From NCBI RefSeq assembly GCF_028009165.1, contig NC_079242.1, forward strand, positions 3,968,001 through 4,032,000: 64,000 nucleotides of DNA, in the 5' to 3' direction. How positions within the stretch are numbered: position 1 is the stretch's first letter; each line of letters opens with the position of its first letter. Shown in pieces: positions 22,718 to 32,400 of this stretch. A model generated the notes under the pieces. That model made no database searches. It had not been told where the DNA came from and saw only the letters and a program-made list of their open reading frames with translations. The DNA is from Akanthomyces muscarius. Lineage: Eukaryota; Ascomycota; Sordariomycetes; Hypocreales; Cordycipitaceae. The position numbers and the translations under genes were made by a program.

Positions 22718-25389
22718 CTACGAAGGAAGGAAGAAGAAGCTATCTAGGTTTTGCTAGGCAGCCACCCCGTAAAGCGGTGGACGTGAGTCCGGCCAGCCAC
22801 TGGTGCTTGCAACATTAATAAAAGAAAAGAAGAAGAATGTTAGATTTGCCTTGTAACTTTCTGATTCGTATTTCCTTCTTTTTTCCATCTCTTGGATAGG
22901 AGCGCATTATAATTCTCATTATATTGTTGATAGTGTCGCTCGCTAAGAATAGGAGCCTATTGCTCGTAATCAGGTGTCGGGTAGGTCCGAGCAAGGATCG
23001 AGGTACTCCAAAAAAAAAGAAGAAAACATCCTTGCTCTGATCATCCCCTAAAGTCTCTCCTTTTAGATGTCGCACGGAGTGTAATTGTATTTAAAAGCTG
23101 ATACAAGCTACAAAACGTAACCGGTTCAGTCGCGGTCGGTAGAGTGGTGAAGCTCCCGCGGGCTGAGAAAGCAGCACCGCTCAAGGCAAATGCAAGGCGG
23201 CCTAGTCGAGTCTATTAAAATACGTGATGCCGCTCACAAGTGAACCCCGTAGCAATTAGATTTGCCTATCGTACCAAGCTGGCAAGTGCAAAAAAGTTCC
23301 AACAGCATGAGGTGCTGCACCGGAACTTTCCAGTATCAAAGCATGATGAACGTGCAGCTTAGCACATACGAGGTTTAAACCAAAATTATATATATTATAA
23401 GCGAGGGCAAGATAGCTTCGAAGGGTCATTTACAATTTAATAATCCATTAAATACATTCACGCTTAGCTTTCAATCAGACCGTTCAAGCAAGAAATGCAT
23501 CAAGAGTAAGCCGCGCTGCGCCTCAACGTGCGATGTGACGACATGTCATTATAGCACATGGAAAAGGGAACAAAGAAAAGAACTACATGCTCTCAGAGTA
23601 GCCAGATAGTTAACATGGAAATCTGGTTTCCAATAAGGCGCATGTCACTTCGTCCCCGGCAGGCGCCTAGTTTGGGGATCCATCACAGGTCGCCTGTCAA
23701 CATGTGGGTGTAAGATCAGTGAATTTTCTCAGTAGGATATTCCGGAACCTATTCCCCGGATGCGCAACTAGTCGTCCCGACGCCGGCCGTATCCGAGCTT
23801 CCAGCGTTACATTGACGGCATGAACGGTGTTGCATCCTTGCGTTGGGTGAAGCAAGTTTCGCTGATCTCGACGGCGCTAACTCCCGACTGCAATAGTCTC
23901 ATCTGATAAAACTGCCTATGTTTGTCGCAGATGTAATCAATTAAAGACATGGCCTGTTGGCCACGTTCCCTCCCTGTCCATGAACGACTCGTCAAGCGAC
24001 TGGGCCGCGGGGGGCCGCGGCTTGCACCCCATAAGAACCGTCGGAAATTCGACGAAAACTGGAAATTATACATCAGCTCGGTCGCCAAAATGGACAGACT
24101 AGCGAAACAAAATAGACATGGTGCGCTGTGGGTATAACGCCATTCAATGCAGTGGCCCTGTCACTGCGGCAGTGCAATGCTGCTGATGGTCTCTGTCTCG
24201 CAAGGCAACGGGAAACCATGACTAGCGCAGTAGCCGACAGTTGGACTCGTCGATAGCGTATTACTGCATCATTTACAGGAGAAGACGCTATCAGGCTTGC
24301 CACGTTTTATTCGAGTCGTCTAGATTAGTCTCAGCACGTGCGAATGTACCAGTAGGCCTAGTGAGCGTTTTGCTCCATTTCCAAAGTCTTCGGAGCCACC
24401 GATAGCCCAATATTTGACACGGAAAAGATTAACACGGCTGCAGAACCAGACTTGTCCTCACGAACCTGTCCCGGATCACTTTCATTGCGCGCCAATGACG
24501 ATGGAGCTTTGGCGCACGAGGCGGAGATCGCTCCAGCGAGGACAACGCCAAGGGCCGCTGTGGGGGGCGCTAAGGCAAGCGTACAGGATAACCTTATGGC
24601 AAAGGCTAATGAGCTCAAAAGGCCCCTGTAATCTGCCCGCTACAGGTCTGTCTGGCCAACTGCTGTATCGCCCCGTTCTGGCCCAGCCCACCCACCAGTG
24701 CCACCACACCCACTTCTTCTTCCCACATCACCACTTCCAGCCGCAATGCAAACAAAAGGCCTCTGCTCTTCTCCTTCAATTCTGGATTCATTCTCCATCT
24801 CCACTCCCCCAGATATCATGCCGCACTAGCAATGTCGGCCAAATGGGGTCGTGGCGCACACACGTGGTTGGCTTCCGTGATGGTGAAAGGGCTGGCGAGC
24901 TGAGTTGCCTTGCATGTCCTGGCAGACCCCCATCCCCAGAGCACGCAACACAATCAGCGCAGCGACAGCGCGGGACAACTAAATTGCAGGAAAATTCGGT
25001 TCTCACTCCACCTGCAACACTCGGCCTATCGGAGAATGACGCTATTTGGGAGAGCATCCACCGGCCAAGACTGCTTCAACGTCCTGCGCCTGTCAACGTG
25101 CTGATCCTTGCTACACCGAGCCTCCAGTAACCGACTTTCCATGGCTGTTTGTTCCTAGCTAGCCTTTGCTAGCTCGCATATTCGTTAGCTCCGTACGACA
25201 TCCGGCTCAGGGCCCTGCGAAAAGGTTGGTCGTCATCGCCAAGGCGACAGCTTTCCCACGCATATAAGCTGCGCCTCTCCTCTACTTTCCGAGCTCTGTT
25301 TCTCGAGCTTTGTCACCTTTGGTCGAAGCCTTGACTGAGAGAAGCCAATCTCCATCTCTCTACTTGTTCAATTGAGAGCTTCTTTTGCC
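22718..25389. other. Intergenic region, 2.7 kb, upstream of the alkaline phosphatase
   Basis: No supported gene. The part from 22.8 to 23.8 kb is relatively AT-rich. A nested hairpin (AAGTTCC, then CAGCA-TGAGG-TGCTG, then GGAACTT) lies at 23294-23328. CACGTG hexamers occur at 24335-24340 and 24861-24866. A TATA-like CATATAAG lies about 128 bp before the phosphatase ATG. The 238-codon plus-strand frame at 24.4-25.1 kb has no domain and unconvincing composition. Confidence 0.5.
24861..24866. promoter_or_regulatory. CACGTG element upstream of the alkaline phosphatase
   Basis: CACGTG followed by G (CACGTGG), 523 bp before the phosphatase ATG, at nearly the same distance as the CACGTG of the phosphate symporter promoter. 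Consistent with a NUC-1/Pho4-type phosphate regulon; inferred only. A second CACGTG lies at 24335-24340. Confidence 0.4.
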
Positions 25390-27684
25390 ATGCTTGCCAA
25401 GCTCAACACGGCCGCCGCCCTCGTCGCGGCCGCCGCCATCACCCAGGTGTCTGCCCAGACCTACCAGCGCCTCGGAGGCTGCCCTGATCTCGGCTGCGTC
25501 CTGCCTCCCGATCAGAGCGACTTCCTCCCCGGCCAGCTGTTTGATCTCCGTGTCGAGGTCCACGCCCCCGTCAACGGCTCCGAGGCTGCCCACGACGGCA
25601 AGCCCGACGAAAAGTTCAAGGTCACCATCACCAAGGAGGGCGGGCAGCCCAAGGACTTTGCTCAGGCCTTCAAGATTGCCGAGCCTCAGCTCGAGAAGTG
25701 GAAGTTCAAGTGGTACGAGGACCTCTACGCCGAGGACGCCAAGACACCCTCGGTTGTCAATGTCGCCGCCAAGGCCTACCGCAGCATTGCCCTCTACGAG
25801 CCTGGCAACTACAAAGTCGTCCTCGACTACTACAATGGCAGCAAGACCACTGCCAACTGGGTTGTCCGCGACATCTCCAAGGAGCGCAAGGCCAAGAATG
25901 TCATTTTCTTCATTGGTGATGGCATGACCACCAACATGGTAAGTGGTAGCAGACCTGGCGCGCAACGGCGCAGAGCTAACACGCGCCTCAGATCACCGCT
26001 GCCCGTCTGCTGGGACACAAGAGCATCAACGGAAAGTACCAGTCCGTCCTCAAGATGGATCAGTTCCCCGTCCTTGGTCACCAGATGACCCACTCCCTCG
26101 ACTCCTACATTACCGACTCTGCCAACTCTGCTTCTGCTCTCTACAGTGGTCACAAGAGCACCGTCAACGCCATGGGGTAAGTTTGCTTCGCATGCATCAA
26201 AAGACACAGAGCTAACAATCCCAGTGTCCACGCTGACTCTTCCCCCGACGCCTTTGACGACCCCAAGGTTGAGACCATTGTCGAAATCTTCCAGCGTGTT
26301 TGGGTAAGCGTCATGTAGCAGTTTTCTATAACGCGCAATGCTAACATGCTCAGGGTGGTGCTTGGGGTGCCGTTTCTACCGCCTTCCTTGCCGATGCTAC
26401 TCCCATTGCCCTCACTGGTCACACCCGCAAGCGTGCCGAGTACGGTGCTCTCATTGACCAGGCTCTCAATGGTGTCACCAACTTCACCTGGACTGCCAAC
26501 AACGGTCCCGATGTCTTCTTTGGCGGCGGTGCCGAGCAGTTCTACCCCGGCAAGGGCTCGTACCAGGGCAAGGACTACTACCAGGAGTTTGCCAAGAAGG
26601 GCTACTCGGTCAGCCTGAACAACACTGCTCTCCAGGCTGCTGACAACAGCCAGCGCGCTCTCGGTGTCTTTTGCCAGAGCACCCTTCCCGTCTGGCTCGA
26701 CCGTAACGTGTACAAGGACAACATCAAGAACCTCAAGAACGACCCCACTGGCAAGAACAGCTCCGCCACCGACATTCCCGGTCTCAAGGAAATGTCCGTC
26801 AAGGCCGTCGAGATTCTCGCCACGCGCGGCAAGGACAAGGGCTTCTTCCTCATGTCCGAGGGCGCTTCCATTGACAAGCAGATGCACACTCTCGACTACG
26901 ACCGTGCCCTGGGTGAGCTTCTCGAGATGGACGATGCCATCAGCGCCACCATCAAGAAGCTTGAGGAGCTCGGCATCCGTGACGAGACTCTTGTCCTCGT
27001 CTCCGCTGACCACGGTCACGGCTTCGAGTAAGTCGACCCCATCCCACTGAGCAGTACCAATCTCTAATCCATCGCAGTGTCTACGGTTCTGCCGATACCA
27101 AGTACCTGAAGGAGGCGCCTGACCAGCGCGGCAAGCGCCGTGCCATTGGCACCTACGAGAAGTCTGGTCTTTCTCAGTACCACAAGGCCGACGGCCTCAC
27201 TTACGGCACCGGCGCCAACTTCCCTACCAACTGGGAGCCCCGTTACGCCATTGCCGGTGGTGTCGCCGCCCACCCCGATATCCGCGAGAACTTTAGCGTC
27301 CACAAGAAGGGTCCTCGCAACCCAACCGTCAAAATTGGCGACGAGTACTATGCCAACCCTAGCGACAGCCCCGATGGCTTCGTCGTCAACGGTACCTTCC
27401 ACACCGACGAGGCTGTCGGTGTGCACTCGCTGACCGATGTCCCCGTCTACGCCTGGGGTCCCTGCCAGGACATCTTTGGCGGCACCTACGGCAATGTCGA
27501 CGTCTTTTACAAGATTGCCACCTGCCTGGGTCTGGCCCGCCACCAGCCCGGCACCCCTCCCCGTCCTGGCACACCCGGTGGCAACAACACCAGCACTGTC
27601 AAGCCCACGGGCTCGTCCACCGCCACGGTCCCTGCTGGTAACAGCAGCCCGCCTGCCTGTGTCGTCCCTCACCCCAGCCCGTAA
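25390..27684 (+). CDS. Secreted alkaline phosphatase (PhoA family)
   Basis: Five exons (25390-25938, 25992-26176, 26225-26303, 26354-27027, 27078-27684), four introns of 48-53 nt, 697 residues. An Ala/Leu-rich signal peptide covers about residues 1-22 (ends ITQVSAQ). Metal-site and catalytic motifs are visible: NVIFFIGDGM (metal Asp), ITDSANSASALYSG with the phosphorylated Ser near residue 226, MSEGASIDKQMH (metal Glu/Asp/His), SADHGHGFD (metal Asp/His) and TDEAVGVHSLTDVPV (metal His). It hydrolyses phosphomonoesters outside the cell or in the wall at alkaline pH. An N-terminal beta-rich region precedes the phosphatase fold, and the protein ends in a Pro/Thr/Gly/Ser-rich tail (PGTPPRPGTPGG) that could be O-glycosylated. 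With the PHO89-type importer 6 kb upstream it suggests a phosphate-scavenging pair. Confidence 0.95.
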
Positions 27685-27954
27685 GGGATGAGTATATATG
27701 AGATGAAATGAGAGAAGAATGTGGTTTTGGTGCTTGCCGAGATTTCATTCAATTGTACATATTTTACGAAAAAGAAGAACACTTGGGTGTATCAATAGGG
27801 GTTGAGGGGGGCGTATATGGGTTATTTGAAGTATAATAGATTGTCTAATATTGACGTGAATGATGCCTCCATCTATCTGTTCTAAATGTGCCTTCTGTGT
27901 GAATTTTCACCATATGTGAAGTTGTTCTGTATATACACCTCTTTGGTCTTTTTC

Positions 27955-28716
27955 TCACTTGGCCAGCTCGGTCAGCAGCCTCTGCACCTCCTCTTCATCC
28001 ATCCCCGATCCATCACTCTTCAACGCCGCCGAGTGCACCCATGTCCCCCGCCGCTCTGCACCACCCAACGCCGACGCCGTCAGCGCATTGACATTGCGAT
28101 GCCGCACGCCGCCGCCCGCAACCACCTCGATCCTGCCCCCCGCCCGCTCACATATCCTCTCCAACCTCGTCAGATTACCGACACACCCTCCGCCTTTGAC
28201 TCCTCCAGCGGTCAACAGGCCCGCAAAGCCGCACCGCACAAGGACGTCCACGCCGGCCTCGCAGTCCTGCAACGGGTCGAACGCGCGGTGAAACACGCAC
28301 GGCACCGGCCGCGCGAGCTCCACCAGCTCTGCACATTTCTCCTCGTCAATCTCCAACGCCCCGTCGCCGTCGCTCCTCAGAATCCCGAAAACGAAGCCGT
28401 CGCCACGCGCCACGTCCATTGTCCCCGAGGCTTTGATCTCGGCGATGCTCGCCCGCATGGCGTCCAGCTCGACGGATGTGTAGATGAAGTCTGGGTGTGG
28501 ATTGGCGGGCGGCCCGCGCGGACGGACCATGACCCGCATGGGGATGCGCAGCTGCGGCGAGAGCGCGGCCAGGACGGCCAGCGGCGGGGTGAGGCCGCCA
28601 GAGGGGTAGCTGCCGGGCGCGTTGAGCTCGATGCGCGAGGCGCCGAGGGTTTGGGCCGCGAGGGCGTCGGCCGGGGAGAAGACGGCGAGCTCGAGCGGCA
28701 GCTTGGGGCGGGCCAT
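27955..28716 (-). CDS. cutC: CutC family copper homeostasis protein
   Basis: Single exon, 253 residues. The frame is open further upstream (to about 28.9 kb), but the ATG at 28716 gives the expected family start (PKLPLELAVFSPADALAAQ) and length; the upstream extension is Pro/His-rich and not conserved-looking. CutC TIM-barrel motifs are visible: ASRIELN, PMRVMVRPR, GFVFGIL, CVFHRAFD and GLLTAGG. CutC proteins are cytosolic and were linked to copper tolerance in bacteria and animals; the biochemical role is still uncertain. The 3' end faces the alkaline phosphatase 3' end across 270 bp. Confidence 0.9.
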   Translation of the reverse strand: MARPKLPLELAVFSPADALAAQTLGASRIELNAPGSYPSGGLTPPLAVLAALSPQLRIPMRVMVRPRGPPANPHPDFIYTSVELDAMRASIAEIKASGTMDVARGDGFVFGILRSDGDGALEIDEEKCAELVELARPVPCVFHRAFDPLQDCEAGVDVLVRCGFAGLLTAGGVKGGGCVGNLTRLERICERAGGRIEVVAGGGVRHRNVNALTASALGGAERRGTWVHSAALKSDGSGMDEEEVQRLLTELAK

Positions 28717-29462
28717 GGCGGGCAGCGGGAAATGGAGGACTCTGATGAGCTTCTCTTTTGGATGACTGGTCTGGGTTGTTATTTGGGGATGGGGAGGGGG
28801 GGGGGTAAAATTGAAGCTTGGTGCAAGTGGGAGAAGATGAAGCTTGGCGCAAGTGGGAATATTCGTTTGGTGGGGGCGGGGCATGGGGGACACTGGCGAA
28901 TGTCAACACACGATGCTCAGCCAAGGATTGTTAGGGTGGTAGGTAAAGGCACCCAACGGGATAGATGTAAGATGATAACAGTACTTCATTCTAGTCCAGT
29001 ATATTTCTGGCAAAATAGTGACAACAGGATCGTTCAGATACATTCAAACACGGCAGAGGAGAAAGATTGAAACAAGACATCAACTACTTGTATTAAAAAC
29101 TCGTCCTCTTCACTAACAGCTCCATTTTCACCAGGAGCTCCTCCACCTCTAACAATATACAGAACCAGTAACCACCGTCCTCTTTCCGAATTACTTTCTA
29201 TACACGCCTTAAGCCAAAAGACACCACAGCGTCCAAATATACTCCCAGATAACCACAACTATATTGACAACACAACGGGACAACGATTCAGGTGTCATCG
29301 TCGCTTCAAAAACCAAAAAAGGGCAATGCAAACAACGAAAAGAAAAGAAAAGAAAATATGTGCGGGGATATCATATCGCAGGTCAACGACGAAATAAAAA
29401 GCAAAAGAAGAAAGCCACCAACGATACAAGAAAGAAAGGTCGCTGCCGCGCTTAACAGCAAA
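28717..29462. other. Intergenic region, 0.75 kb
   Basis: Leader and promoter of the CutC gene and 3' flank of the 1870-residue gene. Contains a G-rich run (GGGGAGGGGGGGGG) near 28795 and a short duplicated GAAGCTTGG(T/C)GCAAGTGGGA near 28812 and 28839. The stretch 29280-29460 is A-rich. No gene seen. Confidence 0.5.
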
Positions 29463-32400
29463 TTATGCGCGCAAGACTTCTTGGTGCACCATCCGCAACA
29501 CCCAGTTCGCTTCCGCAGCTGTGGAGAGCTGGAAGCAATACTTTTTAATCTTGCCACCGGGGTTGTTCTTCGCAGGGACCATGCCCACAACGCCGTCGGC
29601 CCCCTGGACTTCTTCCCAGATGCCACAGACGATTCCGCGGCTGCCCATTGCAGAGAAGCATCCACTTCCCAGAACCGCATCCAGCAGCACCTTGGACTCA
29701 TCGCCGTCCTTCTTGGGCTGGTTCTGGACAGTGATGCGCTTTTCGAGTCCGTGGTCGGCAAGGAGAGCTTGGTGCCAACCAGGGGGTGGTCTGCGAATCT
29801 TGAGAATGCAGTTGCCGCAGTCTTCCCATTTCGTAGACGTGACGAGAAGGTGCAGTCGTACTCGAATGTTTTCAGCATCCATCGGGCCACGCTGTCCAGT
29901 CGCGTTTCCAGTACTGACAGATGGTGAGCGGGGTGAGGCGCCGCCACTCGCTGAAGATGAGCCAGATGTATAAAGGCTATTTTGGCCACTGCCGCCGCGA
30001 CTCTGCCTGTCGATGGAAGAATGTTCGAGGTTAAAGGCAGCATTGCCAGATTGGGTGAGACGTTTGAGGAAGCTAGTTGCCGAGGGTGTTGATGAATGTG
30101 CTGCGCTCTCACCGTCTTGAGAGCGAGCGCCTCTCGGCGAGCTGCGGTAGCTGTTCTTACGGCCAAACCAGCTGCGACGTCGTCCGGCTCGGTCATCTGC
30201 CTCGGTTTCATGTTTCTCCCCAAATCCTCGGAAGCGCGCCTCATTCTCCAATTGAATGAATTTTTGGTTGCTGAGACGCGCTTGGTGGACAGCCATGTAC
30301 AGCGCAAAGCACTCGGGGGCGCTGTGGCATCGGAAGCGGAAATTGCCACCATTGTACGTCTCGTAGAGACGCGAGTGCATTTGGACGGATGATCTGATTT
30401 CCAAATCCAAAGCCGTGCTTTGTCGGATGAGCACAAGTGGCGTAAGATCAAGAGCAATAAGTGGCTGCTCATCCAATCTGGTGGACTTGCTCTGACCGTT
30501 ACCTGTGCGGAAGGCATAGGCCTCAACCAGGCCAGCAGAGACAACAATGGCACAGGGGTGCTGGCTAAGGTCCTTCCACGCCCCCTTATCAGACCATCTT
30601 GAGAGGGATGCCATGTAGCGGGTAGTATTGTCCTGCTGTTCAGCAGTGCTTCGTGGCGGGTAAACTCCGCAGGCTTGCGAGGCCGAGTTGGATGGCGTAA
30701 CACTGCAATCCGACTGGGATAGTATGCTCTCAATGTTTGGTGGCGCAGGCGGAGTCTTTTGTGCCTCCTTGGCGATGCTCACGCCAATCTCAGTCTCTGG
30801 TATATCCATACTATCGAGGTCATCGTCTGAAGAGTCCTCATCAGAGTGCTCAGGGCTAGGACTGCTCGATCCGCCAGAAGAGGCATCCGAGGGTAAGTAT
30901 TCATGTTTGAGCGGCGACGACTTGCGCCGCTTTACCCGATCACTAGGCTCTGGTGGTGCAAGCAGATTGGGATCCTTCTGATCCTCCTCTGGCGTGGGTG
31001 GCAGAGTGCGGTGGGCTGGGGGTGGAGGAGCCCCGTCTTGTCGCGAACCTCTTGGCGGCGATGTTTTCTTGATCTTGAGAGGCTGGGGAAGTAGGTTTTC
31101 CTCTTCCTGGTAGGTGCCGTCGTCCCAGTTCATAACATTGTATGTTGGCGGAGCTGGAGTCTTGTCATGTTGGCTTTCCGGCGGTGGAAGAGTCGTGGCC
31201 CTGTCACAGCCAGCACCATTATTGTGTTTTGTTGGTGTTTGAGGCTCTTGTGCTGTCTTGACAAGGGGCGATTGTGGTCTCGCTGCAAGAGCAGCGGCTT
31301 TGGGAGCTCCGGGGCCGCGTGACGAAGCTGGTCTAGCCACGCCAACAGGCACGTCGCGGGAGTTATCTGGCTCATCATCGCCGACGACACTCGGTTCTGG
31401 CTCTCGTGGAGGAATAGGGTTCAAGGGAAGGAGGTCGAGCCAGTCAAGAATTTGATCCTCGTCATCTGCTGTTAATGACAGTAGCTCGTGCCACGTGCGA
31501 TTTTTGTAAGCACCTCGGAGCATAATAACCATGTCAAAGTGCCCTTCACCAGTTCTGGCAGAGCAAAGTGCCATTTGAATTGGAGGAAACAGGAGGTATG
31601 ATTTTCGGCCTTCTTTGCCATCTCCAGGTTCGCGGATGAGCAAATCCCCCGGCTGGTTCGGCTGAAGTGGGTTATCACGATAGACAAGCTCGACCCGGCA
31701 CTCCAAGCGCTGCCCATTGGAGTGAGTAAAAGAGAGGGCAAATGTATCTTTGGCGTTGACCTGCAAATTGGGATTGATGGCTGCAGGCGTGACGGCTCCC
31801 AGAGTCCTGATGTCTCGGCATTTTGTGACATCGGTATTGATAGCATCTTCGTCTTCGATCCGTGCCGTCTCTTCACGGTGGCGACGTCGGGATTTCTCCT
31901 GGAGATTCTCAAAATCGCGCAAGAGCTGGTTTGTATCCTGGCTGCCAACGATGCTATCGATACACTTGATGAGCTTTGTCATGTGTTTAATGCGAACCAA
32001 GGGCCGTTTCAGCAGGTAACCGACGGCTACGCTTTCTCCATTCTCATTGATGATGTCGCCATGTTCGTTCCTTGGCAGCGCATCCAGCAATGAGTCTTCA
32101 TCTTCGGGGTGGCCGGCGGCTGGGGCAAGATTCACGACCAAATCTTGAAAGCCAAGTCTCCATGCACCGAGATAGCTGTTGTACATGGGCACGACCGCGT
32201 GAGCCCAGTGGGCCAGACGACGAATATCTTGAACCGGCGCTTTTTTATGAGCATGCCTCAGCTTCTCGAGCGCAACACCCATACCAACAACAGCCTTGGA
32301 GATTGCATCGGCCTGGCTGCCGCCGCCGGTAGAAAAGAGGGTCGTTGCGTCGTTGTTGTTCACGACGTCGCTCAGAAGAACAGGAATGACGCCATCAACC

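Noticed and set aside
24414..25130. 238-codon plus-strand frame before the alkaline phosphatase
   Set aside because: No domain, poor protein-like composition, overlapping frames on the other strand; it sits in the promoter region.
27886..29070. 394-codon plus-strand frame opposite CutC
   Set aside because: Arg/His/Pro-rich reading of the CutC antisense strand with no domain.
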